This document shows positions 1-12,200 of a DNA stretch of 64,000 bases, piece by piece. Origin of the DNA: Cryoendolithus antarcticus (lineage: Eukaryota; Ascomycota; Dothideomycetes; Cladosporiales; Cladosporiaceae); contig NAJO01000056.1 of NCBI GenBank assembly GCA_002077065.1, forward strand, positions 62,001 to 126,000, given 5' to 3'. Under the pieces are notes generated by a model. It had not been told where the DNA came from, searched no databases, and saw nothing but the letters and a program-made list of their open reading frames with translations. Both the position numbers and the translations under genes were made by a program. The number at the start of each line of letters is the position of its first letter. Position 1 is the first letter of the stretch.

Positions 1-1
1 A

Positions 2-436
2 CCACGGACAAGCCCTGTGGAGTTCAGTCATATCCTGTCCGGTCTAAAGAGCATGGCCGCGACATCCCCCAGACGTTATCGCATCGAGAACCGCAGCATC
101 GGCAAAATTTTCGGTACATTTGCCATCGATCACTACCCCAATCTCGGCGGTGTCATCAAGGTACACAACCAGAAGACACCTAACGGAGAGCGATGTGCAC
201 TTCGTCCAATGGTTGGAACTGCGACAGAATCATGGACGGATATCTTGATCGCAGATCGCCCACTCGTTGCTGTGCATGCGCAGCATCTGTATCGCAGCGT
301 CCGCCGAGTGGAGTACTGCGTGGAGCATTCTCAAAGTGTTCAGACACTTGGCGATCTGCATCAAGTGCTCGGGATATTTGGACAGGAAACAGTCAGTCTC
401 GAGCTGCGCGCTGCCGAAGGCGTTTCCGGGATATGA
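2..436 (+). CDS. F-box-like family protein, C-terminal part (cut by window start)
   Basis: The frame is open from the window edge to the TGA at 434-436, so the N-terminus lies outside the window. The visible 144 residues match the C-terminal half of the intact paralogue at 1416-2108: an 'IFGTF' block, a 'WTDILIADRPLVAVHAQH' block aligning with its 'WKDMLIANVPLTAVHHTH', and 'QTLGDLHQVLG' aligning with 'RTLGDLRQAIG'. No stop or frameshift interrupts this part. The missing N-terminus should carry the F-box-like segment if the gene is intact. F-box proteins recruit substrates to SCF ubiquitin ligases; the substrate cannot be guessed. The family assignment rests on comparison within this array. 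Confidence 0.6.
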   Translation, partial: PRTSPVEFSHILSGLKSMAATSPRRYRIENRSIGKIFGTFAIDHYPNLGGVIKVHNQKTPNGERCALRPMVGTATESWTDILIADRPLVAVHAQHLYRSVRRVEYCVEHSQSVQTLGDLHQVLGIFGQETVSLELRAAEGVSGI

Positions 437-766
437 CTTGTGTGAAGGCTGAATCACATGATTGAGAAGGAAGGCAGCGACGACGACTCGCATTCGCGAC
501 TGAAGATTATCAGCATGTGCGGCATCATGAGAAGCTCCGCGAGACGAGGGGTAGCAGATTAGATGTAGGACCGGGAGTGTTGTCACTGGATCTCAAACTC
601 ATCACCAGCGCAACTTCCTCGATTTCTTCTAATTGAATGAAGCCGAGGACGCAGCTGCTCCTGCGATACTCCAACTCACAACTACCGACACGATTTCCAA
701 CAACACCGACAAATCACAGAAGAACCTCAGGACGGTCCCTTGCTCCCAAGTACGGTCACCCAGTCA
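437..766. other. Intergenic stretch in the F-box-like array
   Basis: No convincing coding sequence is seen between the first array member and the truncated second one. It probably holds the 3' end of the former and promoter remains of the latter. Confidence 0.5.
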
Positions 767-1132
767 ATGAGCATAGTCCTAGTACTGACCTCTGTTCAGA
801 CTCTCGCCATCACCCTCAGTACTGCCAACACAGCCACTACAACTCCATTCAGCATCCCGTTTCCGCCAGTACCTTGCACGGCAACACGCGAGTTCTTCAC
901 TAGCATCGAGCTTGTCGAACAAGTCCTCCTCGACGACGCAGTGACTACCGAGCAGCTGTTCGTGCTAGAAAACACAAATCTCGGTGAGGTGGACAGCGTT
1001 TCAAAGCAAGCCTGGGCTGGTGCATGGCTGACATATGACCGCTTGCTTGGCTGGATCGCTCACTCGTGCGGAGACGGCGCTTGGGGCTGCTGGCACAGCT
1101 CGAAGTACGAAGAGTATGGTCGTGGTGAGTAG
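767..1132 (+). pseudogene. Truncated F-box-like paralogue (N-terminal part only)
   Basis: The frame begins at an ATG at 767 and stops at 1130-1132. Around 885-965 it encodes 'CTATREFFTSIELVEQVLL' and then 'TTEQLFVL', which align with 'CAAATQKFFAIVELVEQLL' and 'TIENLFAL' in the intact paralogue. After 'LFVL' all similarity ends: the rest of the F-box motif and the whole C-terminal region are missing and replaced by unrelated residues ending in 'YEEYGRGE'. The simplest reading is a decayed copy. A spliced gene continuing beyond 1132 is possible, but no downstream exon with the expected 'TWxDxLIA' block was found before the next gene begins. Confidence 0.55.
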
Positions 1133-1415
1133 TCGCCTGCAAAGCATTGTGAGTTAAAGTAAGATCGTCTCGTTCTTACCTCGCACACTCGCTCCCAATG
1201 TACCTTCCTTCCGCATGTTCGTGCAAATCGTGCCAAGTGTCACCTTCAGATCCTCACTTGCGTTCCAAACCAAAGCTGGCACAATCATGGTAAGAGCCTG
1301 GAGTGATCTGACATAAGGACGTGTGTGCGACGGTGAGTGTGACACGACGAGCTGAGTAGACACGCTTACTGACATCGCATCAGATAATTTCGTTGCCACC
1401 ACTCGCTCCCCAGAT
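1133..1415. other. Intergenic stretch before the intact array member
   Basis: Presumed promoter of the gene at 1416. A GTGAGT occurs near 1150, but it does not connect to any recognisable exon. Confidence 0.4.
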
Positions 1416-2108
1416 ATGCATCAGGTCAACATGGCAGCCGTGGAAGAGACATCCACCACTACAGGGAGCATGACTTGCGCAGCCGCAACGCAGAAGTTCT
1501 TCGCCATTGTCGAGCTCGTGGAGCAACTGCTCCTTGATGAGAGTGTGACTATAGAGAACCTCTTCGCCCTTCAACGAATCAACAAGGCTGTACAGGGGAT
1601 CATCCACGGATCGCAGCCTCTTCAACGGAAGATGTGCCTGGCATTCGACTCCAAGGCTGATGGCCAGGCGCCTACTCGATACAACGCCATATTCTCCATA
1701 CCTCCTGGCTATTTAGGAATATTCCCACACCAAAGCATCACCAACAAGCGCATCAGCGAAGCCTTCGGCACCTTCACCGTCGTGCTCCTCCCAGGTATCG
1801 AGGGTGGCGTCATGATGGTACGTGCTTGTCCGTTTGGCAGTAGCGATCCATGCCGCCTGGGGTCCGACGTTGTCTTGGGAACCTGGAAAGATATGCTGAT
1901 TGCCAATGTCCCGTTGACTGCGGTGCATCACACTCACGGGAAGGGCCTCCCGTTTCTGAAGGCTGGCATAAAGCAGTCGGACGATGTCAGAACGCTAGGA
2001 GATCTTCGTCAAGCAATCGGGAGCCTCGATCACAGGCTCGACTGTCTTGAGCTATACTCCGCTGCACGGTGTCCGGTGGGAGGTCACACAGCGGCCGCGC
2101 GCATTTGA
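1416..2108 (+). CDS. F-box-like domain protein, intact array member
   Basis: An uninterrupted 230-residue protein from the ATG at 1416 (a second in-frame Met lies five codons on). Residues about 25-75 fit the F-box pattern of fungal orphan F-box families: 'AIVELVEQLLLDE', then 'LFALQRINKAVQGII', then 'PLQRKM'. The rest is the lineage-type C-terminal region with 'AFGTF', 'TWKDMLIANVPL' and 'RTLGDLRQAIG'. No leucine-rich, WD or kelch repeats are visible. F-box proteins bind Skp1 in SCF ubiquitin ligases; the target is unknown. Three paralogous pieces flank it on the same strand, so it is the reference copy of a tandem family. The F-box call is a pattern match, not a profile hit. Confidence 0.7.
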   Translation: MHQVNMAAVEETSTTTGSMTCAAATQKFFAIVELVEQLLLDESVTIENLFALQRINKAVQGIIHGSQPLQRKMCLAFDSKADGQAPTRYNAIFSIPPGYLGIFPHQSITNKRISEAFGTFTVVLLPGIEGGVMMVRACPFGSSDPCRLGSDVVLGTWKDMLIANVPLTAVHHTHGKGLPFLKAGIKQSDDVRTLGDLRQAIGSLDHRLDCLELYSAARCPVGGHTAAARI

Positions 2109-2694
2109 TGGGGCGGAGAGGGTGGGTGGCGAAGCAGCATTGCTGGACTGGAAGGATGATCACCTGCTCAGCTGCCAGGACAATTGTTCGAGCGGCATCG
2201 GAATCAAATGCTTGAGCTAGTTCAAGCGCTTTGATGTTCTTGTTCTGCAACAGAACTGTGGTGAAGGGGACAGCTACAATCGCTGCTTGGAGGAGGTCAT
2301 TGTGCTCGGGTAACACCAGATGCGAGCATCTGTAGCTTTGCAGACGCAAGGCACAGAACTTGTCCAGCGCAGGAAGACGTAATTTTGCAGAGATTGAACG
2401 ACAATTGAAGTGAAGTAGTGTCCTCGATCGGTCACTTGTACCTTCCCTTGACGTTTCTTTGTGTAGCGGCTCAAGCGATGCACAATCCGTGAGTCACTTA
2501 TCTGCTTCGCAAGTAAACTTCCACCCCAACCTCGTTGACGGTCCATGTCACTAAGCAGCTCGAAACCGATTTCGGTATGCGCGCGGATGTCGAACGCCAG
2601 AACCAGAGGATATGGACGCTGACAACGCAAGTAGCAGTCCTGCTGTCCAGATCCGCCGATCGCCTGGCTTGACTGGTCATCTGGAAACTCCACC
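2109..2694. other. Intergenic stretch, no gene seen
   Basis: Long open frames on the minus strand here overlap the neighbouring genes and have no recognisable composition or motif. Nothing else was identified. Confidence 0.45.
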
Positions 2695-3582
2695 ATGTCC
2701 AGTCCATCCTCGATCGAGCATGCAACAAGCATGCCACCAACTGCGCCAGCCTCAATGTCAGCAGCCCAACAGGTCTTCGCTGTTTTCGAGCTAGCCGAGC
2801 ACATACTCCTCGACATTGGAATGAAGCAGCTCTTCGTTATTCAAAGAGTCAACAAAGCCTTCCAGGCGGTTATACAAGGGTCGCTGCCGTTACGGAGGCA
2901 AATGTATCTCGAATTTGAACCAGAGCCAACCATCCGGGGAGCCCCTCATTACTTTCAAAACGTATTCTCCTACACAAATCCGATCGATTGCCGGAGGGAG
3001 AGCTCTCTCTTGAATGAGGAAATGACAATCTTCATCGTCAACGACCACATCAGGAAAGCATTCGGCAACACCAGAATCCGTGATTAAACAGGCCTAGGGT
3101 TACAGGAGGTAAGGAGATGGCACCGGGAAGGGGGATATTACTGTGAACCAAGCTTGATGCCCGCCTCGGGAACCTGGACCGAGATCAAGATTGCCAGTAG
3201 GCCAATTGTCGCACGACACCACACTGACCTGTATGGTTCCAATTACGTGGCGAAGTGCGTACACGACTTGCAGACATTAGGTGACCTCCACCGCGCACTC
3301 GGGGCGATGAAGAACGATCGCGAGGTCATCTGGCTTTTCTTCCTCGCGGAAGGTGAAGATGATGCTGGAGCCGCCGCCGCCGTCAATACACAAATGCAGC
3401 GCCTCAGCGTGAGGCAAAGATACTGGGACAAACTTACCGTACCTTGCTCTCGGTGTCCGCCGAGATTATTCGATGAGCATCACTCCGATGCATTGCAGAA
3501 GATTGACAGGTGCCAAGCCAGTGACGGAGCGCTGACGAGATCAGCGATGAATGACGGTGTTGTTGGCGACAAGGACGGCTAG
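2695..3582 (+). pseudogene. F-box-like paralogue interrupted by an in-frame stop
   Basis: From the ATG at 2695 the frame encodes an F-box-like N-terminus ('VFAVFELAEHILLDIG', 'LFVIQRVNKAFQAVIQGS', 'PLRRQMYLEFE') and reaches 'IRKAFG', equivalent to 'ISEAFG' in the intact copy. It then meets TAA at 3085-3087. The same frame resumes without a shift and carries the expected C-terminal blocks 'TWTEIKIASRPIVARHHT' and 'QTLGDLHRALG' before a non-homologous tail to the stop at 3582. The spacing between the conserved blocks (about 35 residues) is close to that of the intact gene (about 37). That favours a nonsense mutation over an intron, and only splice pairs about 25-35 nt apart could remove the stop. 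A shortened 130-residue protein could still be made. Confidence 0.6.
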
Positions 3583-3675
3583 TGGAAATTACAAGATGCG
3601 GTTCCGCCTGAAGCATATCTTCACTATCGTAATTCTCCGGTGTACCCCATGCGGAGGTAGGGGACTACACCACAT

Positions 3676-5078
3676 TCAAGTCGTCTTTCCATTCATTGTC
3701 TTCTCCCTTTCTGCTGACTGCTCACGCTCTAGCGCTCTCCACTTATCCTCCGGAATCGTCAGGCATGTAATCCCAAGGTAGTCACAGATAGCGTTCACCA
3801 CCAAGAACGCCCATCGGAAGTAGACGACTAAGCTCAATGCGAAGTACGCCCACAGGTATGTCGCTTCGAACGTTGACGAGATTGCGGGCAACCCGAGCAG
3901 AGGTAGCCATGCCATCACAGCGCCTCCAACCAGCGGGATCAGTAGTGCAGTCCAGTACGGGAACGGCTGATGCGTGAGATGCGCCAGTATGATCTTGGTT
4001 GTCATCCTTCCGAACACGAAGGACAGAGTGAGGCAAAGTAGCGTGATGTGGTCACCCGTGAGGATATGCGAGTACGGTGATCCGAACCAAGCCATCAGCG
4101 ATCCGACGAAGAGTACCATCGGCGTCCACTCCAGCGTCAAAGACGTCCAGCCCATGCCCTTCTCCCTTCTAGCTCTCGCAACATTGAATATACAGCTCGG
4201 CAAATGCGCGGTAAAGAACGCTCCAATCATGAGCGGTGCCCAGATGTCCAGGAAGCAGAGCTTCCCCAAAACACTCTCAAAGCCGAGCAGCTCAGCCAGT
4301 GGCGCTCTCCAGAGTCCAGTACCCCAGTAGCCGCTAGCAGCCATGATCAGACTCGCGATCAGCAGCCCCTCAGTCGGCCCATTGAAGTACCCAAGAAACA
4401 GCGTATGCGTGTGATAAGTCTCCCACGTACTGAAGAACATCGGCAAACACGGCATAATCGCCGTCAAAACACCCAACTTCGTCGCTCCCAGTCCCATAGC
4501 GCTCACCTCCAGCAGACTCGCTAACGTGCAATTCAAGCTATCAATCCCGTGATCGAACAGCTCGCCCAAGCCGGAGGAGGTTCCCGTGCGGCGAGCTTGC
4601 TTACCGTCGATGTTGTCCATTGTGCTGTAGGCCCAGACGCCTAGCGCGTAGGAGTAGCAGACCCATGGAGATGGGCCGAGGAATTCTGGGTCCGTGAGGA
4701 TGAGGAGGAGGATGTTGAAAAGGATGCAGAAGAAGCCGAGGAGGGTTACGGTGTTGGGGTGGAGCCAGAGGGGGAGGAGGGAGACACAGTAGTTCCACTA
4801 TACGAGCTTAGTCGTGGAATCAGATTAGAAGTACAGTACTTGACTTACGTAGTGGCGTAGAACATAGTACGACAGCGGCGAGAGGTCCACTGAGGAGTAC
4901 TTGTAGGTCTTGAAGTGCTGGAGGGCATCTCCGGAGATACAATCGATTTGAGCTTTGCCTATTCGATGTCTGATCAGTAAATCCGTCCTGTGTAGCTGCA
5001 ATTTAGATAGTTGAGAAGTCCATGGCAAGCAGAGGTAGCAGGTTCTTGTGGACTGAATTACTCACTTTGCTTCGACAT
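3676..5078 (-). CDS. EPT1: sn-1,2-diacylglycerol ethanolamine/cholinephosphotransferase
   Basis: Catalyses the last step of the Kennedy pathway, transferring phosphoethanolamine or phosphocholine from its CDP form to diacylglycerol in ER/Golgi membranes. Model: exons 5078-5066, 4958-4849 and 4797-3676, with introns GTGAGT...TAG and GTAAGT...TAG; 414 residues. The first exon is only 13 nt (ATG TCG AAG CAA A). It was chosen because it restores frame into the conserved 'FKTYKYSSVDLSPLS' N-terminus, which has no usable ATG of its own. The CDP-alcohol phosphotransferase signature DGxxAR(x8)GxxxDxxxD is complete at residues about 105-128 ('DGKQARR...GLGELFDHGID'). Several hydrophobic membrane segments follow. 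Ethanolamine versus choline preference cannot be read from the sequence. Confidence 0.9.
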
Positions 5079-5671
5079 AATTGCTGCCCTAGCTCGAGTC
5101 GAAGCTTTCTCGCCTCGACTGCGTTCTTTACGGTATCATTGGGTGACACGGTCAGACTTGCGCGATGCAATCTCGATAATGTTGGGTGTTGGAAATTGTA
5201 TGGTTATTGCAAGACAAGAGGTGAAGTCGAACTGCAAAAGTGGAGTCTCCAAAGTGCCACTTGCTGTTCCGAAGCACCAGTACATCGTGAACATGATCTT
5301 ACTGGCTACTGACGATCGGAGGAATCTTCCGAGATGATGGCAGACCGTAGGCACTATCAGGTCTCTGATTGCCGTCACATTATCATGTAATTATTGCACT
5401 GGGCGAAAGAAAGCAGAAGATTTACAAGCGCGTGAAACTCAGTACATGAGAAGGATAGACCGGGTGTAGCACGCATTCATACACGCCTTCATTCACCAGA
5501 CTGCCCAGCTAGAGCTCGACCGCAGCTACTCAGTGCCATGCATACTCCGCGAAGCATCGGGCGAAGTCGCTGCTCAAGGTCCGCGACTGGCCCATAACAC
5601 GCTGCGCTGCTTTTGAGGAATTGCCAATCTATCCGACCACCAATGAAGATGCAAACGCCATGACATGAGGT
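5079..5671. other. Intergenic stretch between EPT1 and SSB1
   Basis: Holds the promoter of EPT1 and the 3' flank of SSB1. The overlapping open frames show no recognisable protein. Confidence 0.5.
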
Positions 5672-7923
<2,252 letters not shown>

Positions 7924-8728
7924 GTTGATGTGATGTTGTGGGTATGGAATGATCGGTGTGGAGTGTCGCTGTGAATTTCAACGTTGGCCAGCTCGAAAAG
8001 TTCGAAGACAGGCGCTAGCGGTGCCAAGATTTACATTACCAAAGCTGTGAATCTTCCATCGCTTCACACGCACATTACGCTCCCATAGCTTTCCCTCCTA
8101 CTGAAATGACATGGAAAGTGCAACGAATGTATTACACGCTGCATCCCATAGCAGAGAGGCGGTCTGGAATACTCTTCTGACTCGACGCATTTAACATGCA
8201 GCACGGCTGGCTTGGCCATCCGCCCAACATTGGTCACCCGCGAGTCGACACACTCAGTGTCGAACAAAGAGGCCATTCTTACCGGGCCTGCCTACGCGTC
8301 GATGAGCGCTATTCCCTTCGAGTGGCATTGGAAAGCATGTGGAGGACAGATTCACACTTTCAGGGCGTTGACATGGTGCTCTCTGCTGGAAAATTGACGT
8401 TCATCGAGGTCCGGTAGCCAAGTTCTTAGATTGTCACTGAGGGACGTCTCGGGTGCAATATGGAACTTGCATCATGATTACCAGGCAAGGCACAAGAACC
8501 CGGCATCCGGAATATGCTCAGGCAACATAGCCAGCATTCAGCACGTGATAATACACTTCGGCGACGTTCACTCGTCGTTGGTATGACCGAAGCTGCTGTT
8601 TCATGAAGGTATTGAGTCCATGCATCCATGGGATATGTTGCCGTTGGTACATGCGGATCATCAAGACGCGCGTGTTGGCAAAACTGCATCGTATTTTATA
8701 GTCTATTAATCCCAGATATTTCCCGTTG
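7924..8728. promoter_or_regulatory. SSB1 upstream region, no gene seen
   Basis: About 800 bases between the SSB1 start and the tRNA. It should hold the SSB1 promoter. A TTCGAA-type element lies near 8005-8020, but its spacing is not that of a standard heat-shock element. A CACGTG palindrome is at 8542-8547. No coding sequence is supported. Confidence 0.4.
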
Positions 8729-8818
8729 TCCCTCGTGGCGCAATTGGCTAGCGCGTTTGACTGTTAGGAGCTCTTCCAAGCCATCAGGAGGTTGGTGGTT
8801 CAAGCCCACCCGAGGGAG
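8729..8818 (+). tRNA. tRNA-Asn (anticodon GTT) with a 16-nt intron
   Basis: Folds as a complete cloverleaf. The acceptor stem pairs TCCCTCG (8729-8735) with CGAGGGA (8811-8817), with G at 8818 as discriminator. The D stem pairs GCGC with GCGC. The anticodon stem TTTGA/TCAGG closes a CTGTTAA loop. The T stem pairs GGTGG with CCACC around TTCAAGC. The loop is complete only if a 16-nt intron (8767-8782) is removed immediately 3' of position 37, the canonical place for nuclear tRNA introns. Anticodon GTT reads asparagine codons. Confidence 0.92.
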
Positions 8819-8824
8819 CAATCC

Positions 8825-8829
8825 TTTTT
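8825..8829 (+). terminator. RNA polymerase III terminator (T5)
   Basis: A run of five T seven bases after the tRNA discriminator base, the usual Pol III stop signal. Confidence 0.75.
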
Positions 8830-10532
8830 GGCGATTTCTAGCACACTGATGATCGCAGACGCAATCAGAATGCGGAATATGATCTGAATCATTGCTAGCA
8901 AAATTCGGAAGGAGCACAACCATCAAGTGCAGGTGCGATGCGGTCGAAACTGCTCTTGGCATGTCCAATTTACAGCTTCATAAGAACATTGAATAACATA
9001 CTTTAGTTGATCTCATCGCACCACGCACAGTAGCAGAAGCATCACTCCAAAACTGCGTGCCACAGTCTCACTCCAGTGTTTTGGGGATGCTCTTGCACGT
9101 CGTCACGACAGCAATTTAGATACGACCCAATTCGGACAATGCTCTCGCCATCGTCTAGAAGCGCCGAGAGATCAGCCACCACGCGAAGTCTTTCCCGCAT
9201 CCCGGCACCGACTTCCCGACCTCAACGGCTTGAATGCCCATTGCCACAGGACTTTTTGGCAACGCTGCGCACGCTCAAAATCACGCGAGGGCGTCTGGAC
9301 GGCTTCGCTCAGCGTCAGCAGACTAGTCCACGTAGCTGGAGGCTGTGGCCCCTCGAGCCACAACAACGGGCAGAGGTCTCACGAGGCGTCTTGCTGATGA
9401 CTGCGAATCGCAGGGTGGGCTCTGGTGGCTTTCTTGCACCGTGAGTAGCGAAACCCAAAGTCCTGAGCATTCCGACTTCCGACCACCGACCTCTATCATA
9501 TCGCATTCGAATAGCATGAGCGGGATCTGACACGATCTTCCCGTGGGAAACAGCTGTCTGTGTCACACCAGCACCCACGTCTGTCAACGTCAAGGTCAGA
9601 AGTGTCACGTTATCGAAGACATAGTCATGAGGACGCCAACGCAGACTGCATGCAAAATGCAATATTCGGATAGGCTTGCAGATCGATACTTTCTCCCGCA
9701 CGCCTACCGAGAATAGCTCACTCTGGATCTACGCTAGTGCCGTACCTGCATACTCGTGCCGGTAACCCACTTCGTGAAACCTCAGACTACGCGTGGATCG
9801 AACACATGCAAACATCCCAACCCCTGGTGACGAGCACATCCTGGATCTGGATAACCCCGCAAGACCGCGCGGAGTTTGAGATCTTGCTTTGACGATTGAC
9901 GTCTGCATGATGCACAAGACAGAACACACCACTTTCGTCCTGCACACCAGACATGGACCTCCCAGCATCTTCACCTGCGGATGGCGACAAGCTTTCTGAT
10001 CTCGCCGAACATGCATATGCGGCCGTTGGGCGGGTCGTGGCCCTTTGCGGCTCTCGCAAGAACCCTGCGCCATCGGCACTATCGCTGCAGGAACTGATAA
10101 AGCCTATTCTCCTACTGGCCGATCTTCCAGAACGCTGGACTGCTGGGACCGGAAACACTGGCTTGGTACACGCTCCACCCTGACACATTGGTCGCGCGGA
10201 TTCGTGGCAGTGGGCGTTTCTCCACTTGAGCCGCCACGATCGTGTCCGTGATCTGCAGGAACATGACTCTACTCGAGGCTATTCGCACTGAACTCGTCCC
10301 AAGATGGAAGTTTCGACCCTCCCATCGCTGCAAGGCACGGTCTCTAGCCGTGGATCTGTGGAGAGTCGCCTCGTGGTGCCTTTCGCAAATCGTGCCGTTG
10401 AGCTCGGGACCGGTAGGTGGGTATGCGCTGTTGCGTTATAACGGTGCATGTAAGTATCTTCACGTTGCTCAGCTCAGCCTCGACACCGTTCACTCTCGTT
10501 TCTTGTCATCAAGAAGTCTGGCCATTTCCGCG
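8830..10532. other. Long intergenic stretch, no supported gene
   Basis: About 1.7 kb between the tRNA and the secreted protein. Several open frames of 60-130 codons occur on both strands, but they overlap each other, begin at non-ATG codons or have arginine/serine-rich composition typical of chance frames in GC-rich DNA. No protein family, repeat or transposon end was recognised. The last few hundred bases should hold the promoter of the gene at 10533. Confidence 0.45.
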
Positions 10533-11860
10533 ATGCCTTCCTTCAAAGCGGCCTCCGCAGCACTCGCTCTCCTTAACCTTATCCCTCAGGTTGTCGCCGA
10601 CTGCGCGTCCTACGGCGACGACTTCCAGAGCGGCTTCACCTACTTCCAGAACTCGCTATCGGCAGATCCGTTCACTGCGCTGCAGGAATTCGAGGGCTGC
10701 CAGAATGATGTCTCACACAACGTCTTCGTGGACCCGGCAGGAGACCAGTCGGAGTGCACGGAGACACCCATGCAGCCAGACGACACACCACAGCTTGTGA
10801 CCTGCTCGCAGTGGCCAAAGAACAAGCTGTACAACGGTGACTGGTCGCTCCTGATCATCTCCAACAACGGAAATGCCGAGCCGATCGCGTTCCAGCGTGA
10901 TTTCTCCTTGACTGTTGGACCCCAAATAACGTCGACCGTGACACCGACAGTAAGTCGGCTGCCTGCCTGAAGCCTCGAGAGCGGCTTGCTGATCTTTCTA
11001 CGCAGCTCACTGTCTCCGTCATCCAAACACCAGTCGTCAACATCACAAGCACAGTGCTTTCGACAGCGACCGACACTACCACATCTACCGCAACGTCTGG
11101 TCGGGGAACACAGACAGTGACACCTAAGGCGACAACTTCTACCAGCACGCGCGGCTTGCTCACACTCACACAGCAAACGCAGATTTACTCTGTCGTCTCG
11201 TCAACGCGCACTGTGCCAGCATCATGCTCTGTCCAGCCGACCCGCCGCGTTCAGGACCCTATTGCCACTGTCCTCCCGACAATCCTCGGCGAGCTCGATA
11301 ACGTTGTTGAGAACCTGCTCGGTGGCCTTGGTGGATTGATTGGACTAAACTCACTCGGCATTCGCGACGAGCTGACTGCATCCGCCAAATTCAAGCGCGA
11401 GATCATCGCCGGCCGTACGCCTTCAGCAGACTTGAAGATCGCTTTCATCAACGAGCGCCGCCAGATGCTCGAGGCCAGGAACGTCGAGAAGCGCGCTCCG
11501 GATGAGCCCACTATCACTTCGACTGCGGTCGCTGTGACTAGCACTGCGATCAATGATGCGCCCGCGACCACGCAGACGCTGACTGAGACCGACTTCACGA
11601 CAACGACGTCGACTGTCGTTGTTACTGCCGCCCCTGTCACTGTCACTCTGGCGCAAGTCACCAGAGTAGTAACAAAGTTGGTGCCGATCGTCCAGGTCAC
11701 AAAGACCCAGACCCGTACTACAACGTGAGTTCAATCCACGTGATTCATTCGATAGTCCAGCTACTGACTACAGCATAGCATCGTCAACACCGTCACCACG
11801 ACCTCCTCCGGTGCAGCTCAGTCCTGTGCACGCAACGGTGGTGTGCTTCAACGCTTGTAG
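10533..11860 (+). CDS. Secreted Ser/Thr/Val-rich protein of unknown function
   Basis: Exons 10533-10949, 11006-11724 and 11779-11860 (introns GTAAGT...CAG and GTGAGT...TAG) give 405 residues. The N-terminus 'MPSFKAASAALALLNLIPQVVADC' is a clear signal peptide. Residues about 22-135 form a cysteine-containing domain without a name I recognise. After that come two Thr/Val/Ser-rich stretches ('TSTVTPT', 'TSTVLSTATDTTTSTAT', 'TTTTSTVVVTAAPVTVT') likely to be heavily O-glycosylated. Between them is a 'VLPTILGELDNVVENLLGGLGGLIG' region and a Lys-Arg pair at residues about 301-302 ('VEKR/AP') that could be a Kex2 site. There is no C-terminal hydrophobic tail, so no GPI anchor. A cell-wall or extracellular role is inferred from composition only. 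Confidence 0.75.
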
Positions 11861-12200
11861 AGGCGACAAAACGTACATTCGCTTGATGTTGGGTAATGTT
11901 TCAGATAGGCGTATGTAGAAACGACATGTATAGACTAATCGCTCAACGATCGCATGGGTTCCAATCTGCTCTCGCGGTCATGTAAACCATGGAGATGTCG
12001 CACTTGAGCACTTTTATGCACAGTGCGGGCGCAGCCGCATCATGCCCAACCTAGACCAACATCATCTCTCGTGTGTACCTACTTCAAACGAAACGTTTTT
12101 CATCCTACATCCATAGCATCCTTGATCTCAGAAGCACATAATTGCGACTAGAAGCGCAAAGACTGCATCCCGTTCAAAGCTCGAATTGCAGCCCTCAATC
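11861..12200. other. Intergenic stretch, tandem genes
   Basis: 3' flank of the secreted-protein gene and promoter of the copper transporter. No gene, and no copper-response element I could define, is seen. Confidence 0.45.

Noticed and set aside
7990..8020. Possible heat-shock element upstream of SSB1
   Set aside because: GAA and TTC units occur but with spacing of three and zero bases rather than the two-base spacing of a heat-shock element, and SSB-type Hsp70s are not classically heat induced.
9076..10400. Several overlapping open frames of 60-130 codons on both strands
   Set aside because: They start at non-ATG codons or overlap each other, lack motifs and have composition typical of chance frames in GC-rich DNA.
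10640..11734. Large minus-strand frames opposite the secreted-protein gene
   Set aside because: They mirror the Thr-rich codons (ACN/GTN) of the plus-strand gene; the plus strand has a signal peptide and proper splice sites.
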